A DNA stretch of 64,000 nt, taken from positions 1 through 64,000 of the forward strand of contig NW_025935997.1 in the NCBI RefSeq assembly GCF_000764305.2. Direction: 5' to 3'. The DNA is from Hyalella azteca (taxonomy: Eukaryota; Arthropoda; Malacostraca; Amphipoda; Hyalellidae). The translations under genes were made by a program, and so were the position numbers. Below are positions 22,917 through 35,900 of this stretch, one piece after another; within the stretch, counting starts at the first letter, position 1, and the number at the start of each line of letters is the position of its first letter. The notes beneath the pieces are model-generated. The model worked only from the letters and a program-made list of their open reading frames with translations. It had not been told where the DNA came from and searched no databases.

Positions 22917-25165
22917 TCGAGAAATGAAAAACTATAAAAAAATAACCGTATGCGTTACTTGAGTTCTGTTTGCTTTATGTGACTTGCAAAACACCGTACT
23001 ACGCGCCAGCAACAATGAAACGTCACAAAATGTTCCCATATTTATTTAAAAGCCTTTAGAATGCAAACCTACCAAATCCCTATATTCCGACACTGTGTGT
23101 GGCAATATTTGGCACGTGGTGAGGCGTATTCCGTCCGCGCTTCAAATTCTACTGATACGTAATGCCGTCATCCACGTGTTCGAATTCCGTTCGCTGTATG
23201 AGCTGTATTGGAATACAACACGGCTTTGAATTAGAACACTAATGAATATTGAACACTACTTAATTACGCTTTTAATTAACAACTATTAAGCTTTTAATTA
23301 AGCAAATTTTAATTTTTATCTTCCTATACAAACAGTTATTCACTATTTGGTAGAGCAAGGTCAACTGTCAAATTTGACACATTTTTCGATGATCTCACTG
23401 GGTAGCTTGCATTCCATGGTCAGGAAGATGTGCCAGGTGCGCGGGAATTTATTTTGTCATTTTAACGACCTGCGCTGTGCGCCGTACTATGCTGGTAAAA
23501 AAATGTGCCGTGTGCCGTACTTTAGAAAGCTAAAATAGTTTTACTATTTTAGTTGACAATATACGCGAGTATATTGACTACGCGAGTCGAACTGACAATA
23601 ATAAAATGTAAGACATGTCCGGGTTACTTCTGACTCTTCCGTTTGTCCCCCTTGTCGGATACGGAACGTACGCCGTACGGTAATCGTAAACTGCAGCTAT
23701 TATACATACGAAATGTAAACAGACAGTGTTCAGTGTTGCCATATGACTTTGGAGAAAATTTCTTCTAAAATAAAGTTCTAGATTTCTCATTCACCAAATT
23801 TCCGTATCAAGAGAAGAAAAATCATATATTATTGAAAGATAATTAAAGGCATACTGTACTGAGTAATGTGAGTCTGTTCCTCCACAAACTGCTCGTGCGC
23901 GGCAGCGCGACGTAGAATTGGCGGCCGGGATTGCGCGAACACGTGCTCTAAGAGAATAAATTTTCATTACATTGCGCCAACTGTGCACAGCAATAGCTTT
24001 AAAAAAGTGAAAATGTGCAGGAAAATTCACCGAAAACATACATCATCCTGATTCCTGAGTGTGGCTTGCATTGTCTCTCTTTGGATCTCAATATTTTCCC
24101 GCTAGATGGACAAGACCTAGTGGCAGGGCTAGTGTTTTGGCATTAGTTCGACGCGCAAATGTATGACGTCACCATTTCAACCATCAACGAACGCATGGAA
24201 GCAGAGTGACAAACCAGAGATTTTTTAGAATCAGTTCATTTTTAACTTCCTCATTTACCTAAGATTTAAACCAATTTCTTATGTATGATATGGCTGGTAT
24301 CCAGGATACTTTACTGGTCTACTTATGGGACTCAAAAATGAACTTTAGGGAGAGTCTAAGAAACTCTCTGCTTTGCCACTATGCATGGAAGTGGAACTAA
24401 AACAAAGCTTAATATAAAGGAAAAACTAGAGAGGTGACGGAATTACCCACGATGTCAAAATATACCGCGTTTACCCTAAGTTATGTAAAATTTTATGTAA
24501 TGTTATGCAAGAGTAAATGTTTTTCTTTTTTGTCCGTTAAGAAAACGAGGTTTTTAAAAGTTTTTTTATTTGTTTTATTTCACTATTTTTAGTTTTGTAA
24601 AAACCAGAAAAACATGGCTTTTTAAAATAATTTTAATATTTATTTTCTACTTTTTAGTTAGCAATTTTAGCAATTCAAATCAATTTCCAGGGTTGGCTAG
24701 TGTGGATGTTCAAGAAAAAAACTGAGTTCCAAACCATGAATTTTGGGTGTTATTTTTTTCTTTTTTTATTTTTTTTTTCAAAAAAAATTTTTTTCATTAT
24801 TATTTCTGATGATCAAATCTTGAATAGCCTAGGGTAAACGCGGTATAATCCGACACATTAAGGACGCATCGAGAAATGAAAAACTATAAAAAAAAACGTA
24901 TGCGTTACGTAAGTTCTGTTGCCTTCACATGACTCTCAAAACACTTCACTACCACGTGGCATGCATTGTCTCTCTTTGGATCTCAATATTTTCCCACTAG
25001 ATGGCCAAGACCTAGTGTTTTGGCAGTATTTTGACTTGCAAATGCATGACATCACCATTTCCACCATCAACAAACGCATGGAACTAAAACAAAGCTTAAT
25101 ATAAAGGAAAAGCTGGAGAGGTGACGGAATTACCTTCGATGTCGGAATATACCGCGTTTACCCTA
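22917..25165. repeat. Cluster of dispersed repeat copies
   Basis: Several segments recur. The word gagaaatgaaaaactataaa starts at about 22919 and 24870. The word cattgtctctctttggatct occurs at about 24069 and 24964 and is followed by related sequence for over 130 bases. The word cttaatataaaggaaaa occurs near 24408 and 25095. All are degenerate, and none has coding capacity that I recognise. The block reads as nested copies of one or two transposon families. Confidence 0.6.
24461..24847. mobile_element. MITE with 18-base terminal inverted repeats, TA target
   Basis: TATACCGCGTTTACCCTA at 24461-24478 is matched by its exact reverse complement at 24830-24847. Treating the outer TA as the target duplication gives TACCGCG... 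termini, as in Tc1/mariner-type elements. The 387-base interior is T-rich and non-coding. A third copy of the terminus stands alone at 25148-25165. The flanking repeat present at 24403-24460 and 25090-25147 abuts the terminus in both places. Confidence 0.65.
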
Positions 25166-27998
25166 GTTAGGCAGCATAAACATGCATGCCAAATTTCAAC
25201 TTACTAGGATGTTTAGAAGAGCTCTAAATTAAGGTCTGAATTTTTGATGACAGACCCACACCACACGAAACGAAGTCAAGAAAAACGTGGTAAAAATGTG
25301 CTAAAAACTTCATTGAAACTCATCTATGCATCAACATTGTTTTTCACTTTGAATCACTAACTGACTGACATGTGGATTGTGGAACAGCCTGGAGTGAACT
25401 GGTGAAACTATACCACCTTCTCATTGGTCAGTTTGATCTTTAGGCAGTACTGGTGGAGGTGGACAAGCATAGCTGCAGAGTGCAGTGACTTGTTTAATAT
25501 TTAGATGGTAATCATGGTATCAGAAGTAACTTTGAAGTTGAACTGTAAAAGCGCAGGTTGGGGAAACCGGAAAAGTGGTACTGACGACCGAGCCGAGTCG
25601 ATGGCAATGGGCAAATTCAAACAGACCGCGTAACACGAACGGAGTAAGAGTATAGGAAGGGTTTGTAAATACCAATGAAAACTTAGCAAATAATTCCTTT
25701 AGAAATAATTAAATACTATCAGTGGATCAATTCTTCATCGCGCATTTCACATATCGCGGGCAAGGTCTAGGAACTACTTGCCCGTTAAATGTGAGCGAGT
25801 GATTACTGTGCATTTTTCGGATTAATTTTTTTGGATAGACTCGGCCAACGATGTCGCCAACTTTAAACATAAAAAACTAATATCCTGTCAAGTGGCTACC
25901 TTGGAGCTTGGACAAGCTTGCTCCCAGATCCTCCAGTTTCGAATAAAGAAGAACAAAGTTATTGGATGTAGCTATTGTCACAGGCTCACAGCCCACACAG
26001 ACCTAATCGCTGCGCAGTCAGTAAACTTTTCTCTTCTTTACTGGCAGACTTTTTCCTCTTTACACAAGGAATCTACTCACTCTCCCAAAAAATGCGACGA
26101 TTGCGCGCTCGATTATGTCTGAAATGTATACCGGATGCAAATGGTGATCAGCTTACGTCGTCAGTATTAATCAGTATTACNTGTCCGGAGAGATCCAAGG
26201 CGTTCGATTCAGGGCTTATAGGTGCACAAAATTGGTGGTGCACGGCTGCGCTCCCCCTTGGTTCACCTCCCGCCTCACGTCTAGATGGTCAGCGATCATG
26301 GTTTAGAGTTCAACCATAGTCAGCGATGGCCAGACTGGATTTACGTCAGCATAGTTCTTTGCAGTTCCAAGTTGCTCCAGGTGTCCCAGGGCAGGACGGA
26401 GGAAATACAGATGACACAAACATGCTACAGTTAATCAATATTTTGAATTGATTAGTTTTTCTGTAAATGTCACAGTCCTAATACAAATTAAAGTTCGTCT
26501 AAATCTAAAACATTGGCGTGAGTTAAAGAGACCGGGCCTGTGTGCTTAGTACATGCAGTAAGTTCTCCATGAGGCGTACTCTCCAGCAGAGTTACCAATA
26601 CATTTATTCACCCGCTTTAAGAGTTCAATTCATGCAATCGCGTAAAGGTTTTCTTTTCTTTCAAGTGAGGCGTTGAACTTTTCTAAATATACAAATTTTT
26701 CTTGGTATATATGCATTGGGAGATGGCTACTGAACGGCGTGGGAATATAGATTCTCTAATGCAGCACCAGAATATTTATGAGGTTGTGGCATGAGTGGCA
26801 CTTTTACCATGTGCATGGGCTTTCCCAGCAGGCATGGAGATTGCTGTTAGACCTCCCGCTGCTTGATGATGATGGCCAACGATGTGTGCAAGGTTGTTAC
26901 CCTAGTATGCTCGGGCTAAAAGTTCCTGCATTCATTGCGCTCAAACTAACATTGTTTGCGCAAGAAAAAGCTAGATATTCAAACTGTTTGTTGCGACCTT
27001 AATTTACTGATTATATTATATGGAAAATAATTTTGAGCCCGATAAGTGAATTGGAATGAATAGGTCGAGAGTCTGCATATCATGACGTTGAGAGCTTCTA
27101 ATGGGAGAATTACTACCAAATTAACATCGCGTGATGTTGCTAAACATTGCAAGAACCTACAAAAAAAGAGAGGAACGGAAAAAAATGACGAATTAAAATA
27201 ATGTAATAAAGTCGCGCGAGTAATTTTTCTTTAGTAAAATAAATTTGTATTCATAATTACAATGGTCAGTGAATAAATTAAACTTCCTGTCACTTGAACA
27301 CATGTTCTCAGACACGTTTCTTGTTCAGAATTATCATTAATTAGTTAAATTGAACAAGTAATGAAAAATATTATCAATTCAAGCGGTCTGTGCACGTTAT
27401 GTTACAGTTTTTCAAACGTGGTTTTGTGATCCAGAGGAACTACGTAGCTCATTATGGCCGGTGGGGCATCAAACCGGAGAAATAAATTAGGTCGTTAATG
27501 ACGAGATGTGCGTGTCATGCCACGTGCTGCGTTCACTGAGCTCATCATATGATCGTGCTATCCAATTTAGCTCATTATGTTTAGAACTTTCTTTGGAATA
27601 TATAAATGCCACATGCAGTTAAAGAAATCTTCTATGAAAATTGTCTGGAGATGCGTCGGTTAGAAATACTCAGAATTTATCAATTATTTATGTACGGATT
27701 ACTAGATTGGAAATAAATGATTCATATCTAACTTCAAAAATGTCAGTTGATAAGTGCTAAGATATTGAAAAAGAGCCGCTTCTGGACTCGAGCGCAGACG
27801 ACGTGCGCTGTTTATTATTGATGTAATTTACTTAAGGACTGCAGCGTGGGCACCCTAAACGTGTCGCGTGTTGTTTATCGAACACTTTATAACAAACTCG
27901 TATGTATCGCTCAATATACTTCTATTACATCATGCAAAACTAGATTTATAGTAGATTTATATCGGCACAATATGAACTCCTTATTTCTTTTTCCACAG
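25166..27998. other. Repeat-derived or intergenic DNA, no supported gene
   Basis: Mixed composition with one ambiguous base near 26181. Short frames at 25975-26319 and 26778-27002 have no recognised domain or splice context. Confidence 0.35.
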
Positions 27999-28082
27999 AA
28001 AATTCCTCCAATGTTATTTGGGAGGTCGATTCTCAACAGAATTTTGAATTGTCGTGCCGTACTATCGGAAACATATTCCCAG
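27999..28082 (+). CDS. Lone exon resembling part of an immunoglobulin-like domain
   Basis: The acceptor ctttttccacag and donor gtaaga bound an 84-base exon with phase 1 at both ends. In that phase it reads NSSNVIWEVDSQQNFELSC and then RTIGNIFP. The F-E-L-x-C pattern, preceded by a short strand, looks like strand B of an Ig domain with its first cysteine. Symmetric phase-1 exons are common in Ig-superfamily genes. A second frame through the exon is also open. The neighbouring exons, including the second cysteine and any Trp of strand C, were not found, so the gene is unidentified. Confidence 0.35.
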
Positions 28083-29719
28083 GTAAGATTTCATTCCTCG
28101 ATGCAGTATTTTTTAAACATCGAATATAATTCTAATCGTGATGAGACGGAAAAAATTAATTCTAAATCCATTATTAAATTGATGGTTTGAATGCATGCTC
28201 GTGTCCGGAATGATGCCCATCGCCCGGAATGATGCAGGGCTACTTAATTGCTACTATGTTAACAGTTTCGTAAGACGCGAAATTTTTTTTCAACATGCCT
28301 ACTATTAATTTTAAGACTTACGGGATTTAGTATTTTCAATTACATCAAATTCCAATCGAAATATTCCTAATTGAATTTTTGTTGGCTGGATAATAAGTTC
28401 AGAGATAACGTCTGATCATATATACGAACAAAAAATTTTCTCATATCTATCACCTTTTTTCAAATTCAGTTAATCATGTTGAGAAACGCATGGAAGAGTT
28501 AATATCAATATATTTTATGAAAAACGGGAATGGTTCATATGAAGATGGAAAATTTCCGATATGTTTTCCCACTACTTGGACTATCGTACGAGTATCATAT
28601 TGGAGTGTTATAATTTTATAAACCTTAATTATTACCTTGATAAAAAAAAAAACAGGGACTTTGGAAAATAAATCGATTTTGAAATTAAGGTTTCACAAAC
28701 AAAAATTTAGTCGGCCAATCAATTATAAAAATTTAGTAGTCGCTTGAACATAATTATGACAATTTAAATCCTAAATAAGCAACAAGCAAGAAAGACTTTA
28801 CTTTGAATCAGTTCGAAACCATTTTTTCTTACTTTCAATAAGGCTATTATATTTATTACCTAATTTTTGTAACTTTAATTAAATTATTACATTTTTATTA
28901 TATATTATTTATTATTTACATAAATTTAAGATCCAATCGCACTCCGTTGAAGTGCTTTCTTTACTTTTTATCTTTACTTTTAGGGGACACAAAAAAACAA
29001 ATGTTCATTAAATTCAACTTCGAACATTTCCACTTCTTGTCCTGAATTGAATTTCTTGGATTTCTTATTCCATTAAACACGATAAAAACACCTCTGAAAA
29101 CCTGCTGCTCCTGAAACAATTGGAAACTTGTATCCTTTTCCATAGTGCTATTCTTATCTGAACTGGAAATTGGTTTGAGTGGCTAAAGTTCAAGGCGTAT
29201 TGTGGTCTTATTCTTGTCAAGGTTGATGACACGATCGGCCATGACTGTTGATCCGGTTTTATTGAATCTCGGCTGTCCTGTGGGCGAATGAAGTTACGTC
29301 TGCCGCGGCTCAGACGGTCGCTGGATTGCATCGGTCGCTTTCACAGGTAACATAAGAGTATCCTTTATGATTGCGTTAAACATTAATACTTTTTGGGCCA
29401 TTAATTACTTTAATTGTATCTCCAATGCCAGCGATTGATAAAGCGTTTGAAAAAGTATTGAGTGATGCATGAATGATATTTAATAAAATACAAACAATAC
29501 AACGGATATTATAATCGTAATATCGGCTGATACTGCTGCGAGAAAGTTTCAAGCTCAATTAATGCAAAAAATAAGATAAAAAAATGAGTTAAGAAATATT
29601 CTTTGCTAAATGATGTCCATCCATATGAATAATAGCCCACCAAAAATGTTCATCAATATGAACAACAATATAATGATAATATTATACCCGCGGGTCACGG
29701 AGATGGAGGTCAACACTGG
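28083..29719. other. Upstream of the allatostatin-CC gene, no gene seen
   Basis: Very AT-rich to about 28960, then moderate composition. The minus-strand frame at 29065-29331 has no recognised domain. Confidence 0.4.
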
Positions 29720-29756
29720 TATATAAGGAGCAACTCGTTGCGTCATCACTCAGTCT
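29720..29756 (+). promoter_or_regulatory. Core promoter of the allatostatin-CC gene (TATA box and initiator)
   Basis: TATATAAG at 29720-29727 is followed 32 bases later (first T to initiator A) by TCAGTCT at 29750-29756, the arthropod initiator TCAGT. This predicts transcription from about 29752 and a 46-base leader before the ATG at 29798. Confidence 0.75.
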
Positions 29757-29797
29757 GAGTCCAGCAGTCATAGAGTTCGTCACGTGTCACTGCTGTC

Positions 29798-29977
29798 ATG
29801 TCTTCTTACGTAAAACACAGACAGTGCTTTACGACATTACTGATCATCAGTGCTATATTGGTTATGGGTAACATCACTAAATTAAACGCAAGTCCGACAG
29901 AGAGGCAGCTTTACTACGAAGTTATTAAACCAGCAGTTTCTTTAGATACAGGACCAGGAAATATGCAGCAAAATATG
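29798..29977 (+). CDS. AST-CC: AST-CC exon 1 (signal peptide and spacer)
   Basis: Sixty codons from ATG to donor gtatgt. The start is the first ATG after the predicted transcription start and directly precedes a signal-peptide-like sequence. The remainder (TERQLYYEVIKPAVSLD) is precursor spacer. Intron 1 is about 4.1 kb. Confidence 0.85.
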
Positions 29978-32900
29978 GTATGTATTGAATAAGTTTACTA
30001 GTTAAAAATTTTCTCATAGTAATGCATTGTAACCACATTTAGACAATAAGGTTAATCATTTCTAAGTATCCAATATATACCATGATTTGAGATATAAAAG
30101 ACAGAACAATGACAACAAGATAAAGTACGGTCGTTATAGTAATTCACAATAAAAGCAGTGACATATGTCGCTGTCGTAGTAAACATCCGCTGTTCATCCT
30201 TGCATACGGCACATCTATACACTCAGTGGTCTACACATGGTGGCACACGCTAATCTACATAAACTTATTTGTTCCAAACGATAAAAATAATAACGAACAT
30301 TCGTGAAGAAATTTCATTCCGTACAAGGTAGTTGATTAATTAACTATTAGCGTGGGAAAGTAGGTTAACGATGTACTGAAGGAAATATTCACCGATTGTT
30401 ATTGATAACGAATAATTGACTTGTCAGGAATTGTATTCGCAATGTTGACACCCTCCCTCGATCAAATGATAACTGAACGTCAAAGAAATTGATATACTAA
30501 AATATATGCAAGCGTCATGGGCGTCAATTGGAACATGGATACATCAAAGCAAAATTCTGCTTAATTAAGAACTTCAGCTCAATTGAATCCTATACGAGTA
30601 TTTAAGGCGTCTTCATTCCCACCCAACTCATGCATAGAGGCCTCCAGCTTTCAGATTTTTTTTTTTCAAACCTAATATAATAAACTGGGTGGTTAAGGTA
30701 TAATCTTTTGCTGTGTTATAGACAATAATCTTCAGAAAAATGAAAATTTGTTCAAAAGTTGCATAATTATTCGAGCATTAATTTAACGTGAAATAGGTTG
30801 AAGAATTGCCTCGCACTCGAAACAGCGCAAAACTTGCATACACGGTATCAAACATTCAAGGTCATTGAATTTCAGTTTGAATAAATTTGAATTGTAAATT
30901 GCCAAAAGAGTAGACGAAGATTGAATGCGCAACGGACAAGAACTCATGTGGGCTTCAATTGCGTTAGCGGTTTCAGGTCACAGATATCTCTCACTTTATA
31001 CAGGGGCTTTTTTCTAGGCGGATGAAGCGGTTTAGTCATAGAATTATAGAGAGGCTTAGTCATTGAGGTTTAGTCATAGAGGTTTAGTCATAGAGATTTA
31101 GTCATAGAGGTTTAGTCATAGAATTATAGAGAGGTTTATTCTTTACCCCGGGATAAGGAAGCATACATTTTGCAGTATTTGAATTATATGGCAATAACTT
31201 TTGTTTGTTGGAAATTTGTTCGAATCGCAGTAGTTGATCGAGAAGTTTTAAGTTAATTATTCGATGATAGAATCCATTATCAACTGGCTTACAGAGAAAT
31301 ATAAAAAACATTAATTTAAATTGTGTACTGCGTGAGAATTAATCTTATATTGCAATTTATGCGAAAATTTCATTCAATTTTACGGCCTAGAAATAGGAGT
31401 TAGTTACTCTCTACAAAGTTCCGTTGCTGAAGAAGCTCATCCTGAGAGAGATATTTGTGCCTGACGTTCTCCAAATAGCGAAGATTTTTTTCCTGAAGTG
31501 GGTCATCACACCCATTTTGGTCAGGCAAAAACCGTATCAGCTATGCTATTCGTACACGCACTGTATGCGTTCTGTGATTAAAACAGTGTCACTATTTGGG
31601 AAATTTAACTCTTTAGTTTTGCTGAGTATTTCGGAAGCTGCAGGTTCAAGTTGCGTCGCCATAATTCACGCTAAGTGAACCGTTGCCGAGGAGCGATGAT
31701 TGATATCGCTGGGTCTGCAATCTGCCATATTTGTTTTATAGAGCTTGAGGAAAGTAAAAGCAAGAGTTGAATTGAGTGAGAGTCTGTTTTTGCCACCATG
31801 TCTACGTTTGATTACCGGAGTGAAACTTCACCGTAGTAAAACGTTTGTATGCAAATAATTTAATTTTTTTCATATTTACCTGTTATTTCGCTTTTTCCTT
31901 TAAATATTCAACAATGAAGTACCAACCAGGCTAATAGAGACATGTTAAAGCATTTAATTATCAATAACCAACACAACACACATACAGTCATGCAAACATG
32001 AAAGCAAACTTATGGTCTAGAGATCATCACTAGGCTTTAGTCAACTCATTAAAGCAACCGAAGTTTGAAATATGTTTTTTTAATTGGATGCTCAAATAAG
32101 ATGACATTATTAGGCTAGCGTTTTCGAACACTAACGAGCACATGTGGCGTCTGAGTCTTCTAAGGAAAGCGCTGCGTTCTCGAGGAAACTGATTTAATTT
32201 TGCTAGAATTTAACGGACGTCATCTCGACGCAAAACACGTGGACTCTAGTTATGCTTGTTATGCTCTTTGAATAATTTGAAGTAAGATTTATGTTCCATA
32301 ATTTATGCGGTCATGTGAAGTTTTCAGTAGAAAGAACGAATATAAACTGTGTTTGACAGTAGCGATTCGCGCATTACATTATTTACTTCGATAATTCCGT
32401 ACTTTTATTGAACATTATTCAATCCAGATTTTCATGTTTGCGAGAATTATGGTGCACTGAAGAAATATTTACTCAAAAATAAAAGTCGAACATGACTAGC
32501 GCGATCAAATCCTAAAACATTTTAGGTCATATAGGTCTCAACGACCCAGTCGAAAATCCCTTTACCTTACCAAACAATAACTCATTCACTTAAAAACACC
32601 ACATAGAAGAGATAATTACAGCTCCGACAATAGAAATAAATGAACGCAAGAGAATTAGAAGGTAATGCTAAGAGGTAATGAAGGTGGATCGAGCAGGTAG
32701 GTAATTAGTTCTCTGAGAGACGACGTAGCGTTGGTTGTTTACTGCAGGCAACCTCACGCGCGCGCCGCTGATGTTGTCTCCTACGTGTAATGGTCTCGTA
32801 GATTGCCAGGGCATCTTGCCGTCCTGATACTTTTTCTGATTGTCCTTTGTAATGTAATAGTTTTTTGTATCGAGAGATGCTATTCGATGAAAATGAGCTG

Positions 32901-35900
32901 TATTTGAAATATTATGTTGTCGGTGGTTGATTAATTAATAGATTCTTGACTGAGCTTATACAACCACTAATAATTTCAAATTGGCTAAAAGACACACATA
33001 AAATTTGTCCATGTAACCTGCGCTTATTTTCCGATGCGCACGCGAAAACTCATCTATTTTTCTTTCAACGTAGTGATATGCGAATTATATTTTTTGTCTT
33101 TGGGCCACATACTCTTTGCACTTCGCGTGGAATACGGCTCGTCACGCCAAACGTTTATTGACTATTGAGTCCATTTTAGAAAACTTTGATGCTGTGAAAA
33201 GTCGTTTGTATAGTGAATAATTTATTTAAATGAAATTCTGAAAATTTTTTGGTGATAGTTTCTAATATATTCGTATTTATGAGTATTGGAGATGAATTCA
33301 ATTTACACAATGATCAACAGTGTTATTCATGTCAACAATGTATACAGTTAATAACTCATGATGAATGCCACGTTTCGCTAAAATGTATCCGGGCGAATGT
33401 AATGCATCAGATGAGAAGCTAATAAATTTTAAGAAATTAATCAATTTGCTAACTTTAAAGAGGTAAAGAGTGCCCGAAAAAATTATGTAGTGCATCTGAT
33501 TAGCTGGTAGCAACGATGTGCCTAATTATAACTGAAACTTCCATAAAAGTTTTACTCAGGACTCACCAAAAGTGGTACTCAGCTGGTCATGAACGTTCGT
33601 TTCATATATAATCCATAATTTTCGTTTAACCTTTTCAATGCAAAATAAATTTATTGGGGCACTTCATTTTAGACATCCATCTTTATTATCAAAATGGCTT
33701 GTAACTCTACGGTTTTTATTACGCATGTTCAAGTTTCTCTTGAAAGCTTTTTACACAACTATGTAGTAGCAGGCTTTTCCAGCATATAAGAACAATTAGA
33801 CTGGAACAAAACTTGAGGATAAGCAAAACTTTCTGGTGAAATTTGGAGCTTACAAAAAATATTAGCTGTTAGATTTTTCAATACGAATCGTTCTTCACTC
33901 ACTTTGACGAGTAAATATGGATAATTATCCGACGGTCATGGATCTTGCACAGTTTATCACTAAACACTAAACTCACTTTGACGAGTAAATATGGATAATT
34001 GTCAGACGGTCATGGATCTTGCACTGTTTATCACTACACTATTTATTTCCCCACAGTACGACGTTCCGCGCAAGAGGGCGGCCATAGCATTCGACAAGCT
34101 CATGTACGCGCTGAAGAAAGCACTCGACTCGCCGGGCCAGGACCGGCCGATGGCGCTACGCGGCCCACCAGGGAACAGAAACTTTCTCAGTACTGGGGTG
34201 AGGGATATTGCTTATAATTAAATAAAATTAAAAGTAAGGATTTCCGCAGAAAAATTAAAAATTGTAAAAACTTAACTTATTCACACTGGCAACACGACAT
34301 AACATATTTTTCAGGTTGTAACGTCACTAATCAGAGTTGGATCACAAATATGCATAACAGAGAACAATTAAGTAAAAATATTAGAAATTGTTTCATGGAA
34401 GTCATATTTTAATTTATATAATGAATGAAAATAGAAAAACAGACAAACCCTGTTATTTCTACCGATTATTCTTTCCTTGCACCCATAATTTATTTTAAAG
34501 AGTGGTTGCTATAAATGCAGAGCCGAGTCTAGAAATTCGTCTTTGACGCAATAGCACCCACTAGTAGTGGAATATTTTTAGCCGATCTCTATTTTCGTTT
34601 CTCAAACAAACATGGCAGCAAATGTTGCGCTGCAACTTCTGTAATTATATACGGTCACACGCCGTCGTTTGTCGCTCACGGCGCTGCGTCACCATAGCTC
34701 CACCTGTTAGGAATAATTTGCTTACTTTGCTACTTGTCTTAGTCCTCAGAATGTAGGGTAGCATTTATACTATGTACAAATAAGTACAGCTGCATCTCAA
34801 TAGCATTTATATTATGTACAAATTAGTAAAGCTGCATCTCAATAGAATTAGTGCTATGTACAGTTAAGAAGAGCTTTATCTTAATAGCATTATACAGTAA
34901 AGCTGCATCTCAACAGCATTAGTACTTTGGTAGCGTTAATACTATGTACAGCTGCATTTCAATGCAGACGATTACAAAGTTCGGCTTTATTATTCGAATA
35001 CATTATGCTATTACTTTCAAATCCTACGTGCGGAAAAAATAAGCATATACAGAAGTACTTATTTCCTATTATTTAAATATTGTTATAAAATATCGTAAGC
35101 CATCATGGCATAACAATTATACTGTGCTGTAATTAACATAATTTGTGGAATGCTTTCATTGAAGGCTTCGTGTTGTTCCAGGTTGACAGACGAGGGCAAC
35201 CCACAGACAATCGACTGTACTGGCGCTGCTACTTTAACGCGGTGTCTTGCTTCTGAATCTAAAGGAACAGCGAACTCTTAGACAACGCTTGGGGATTTTT
35301 ACTTTGGACTGCTTACTTTGACGTAAGCAGGCCAGCAAACTTCTTTATACGCCTGAGTGAAAGACGCGGACTGAGCGAGTGAGGAGAGGAGTCAAGGTGT
35401 TATGAGAGAGAGGTGACGAAACATGTTATGTGACGAAGGTGACATGCTACATAACTGACAAAAAATATGAAATAATGAAGGTTATATACTATTTACAGTA
35501 TAACGAAAAAATATGATTTAACATACTTATCGTATTAAGGACGTAAAGCTGTAGCACTGACGAAATATATTTCTAATATGCAGGGTGCTATGATATAGGG
35601 TGGGCGAAACATATTTATCCTATGATGCATGTTAAGCTATAGCTTATTAACCTTTAAACTATGAAATTATTCTCACGGCAAGTATGAAGACTTGAAACAG
35701 ACGGCAGTAATATTTTAACTGTTTTGATCTAACACTCTAATTGTGTTTCCCCAATAAATCTTGTTATTGACATAAGATAGAGCTCGTAGAAATCAAAAGG
35801 TTTTAATACAAGAGTTTACGTGAAAACTACAATAAAGATCTTATAAATTGAAGATATGATGAAATTTTGTTGAAAAAAGCATATCTTGAGAATTACGAGA

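Noticed and set aside
28961..29331. Minus-strand frames including NFIRPQDSRDSIKP
   Set aside because: No recognised family and no convincing donor or acceptor; also within the upstream region of AST-CC.
31205..31220. tRNA-like word ttcgaatcg
   Set aside because: No acceptor stem, anticodon arm or B-box context around it; likewise at 11310. No tRNA was found in the window.
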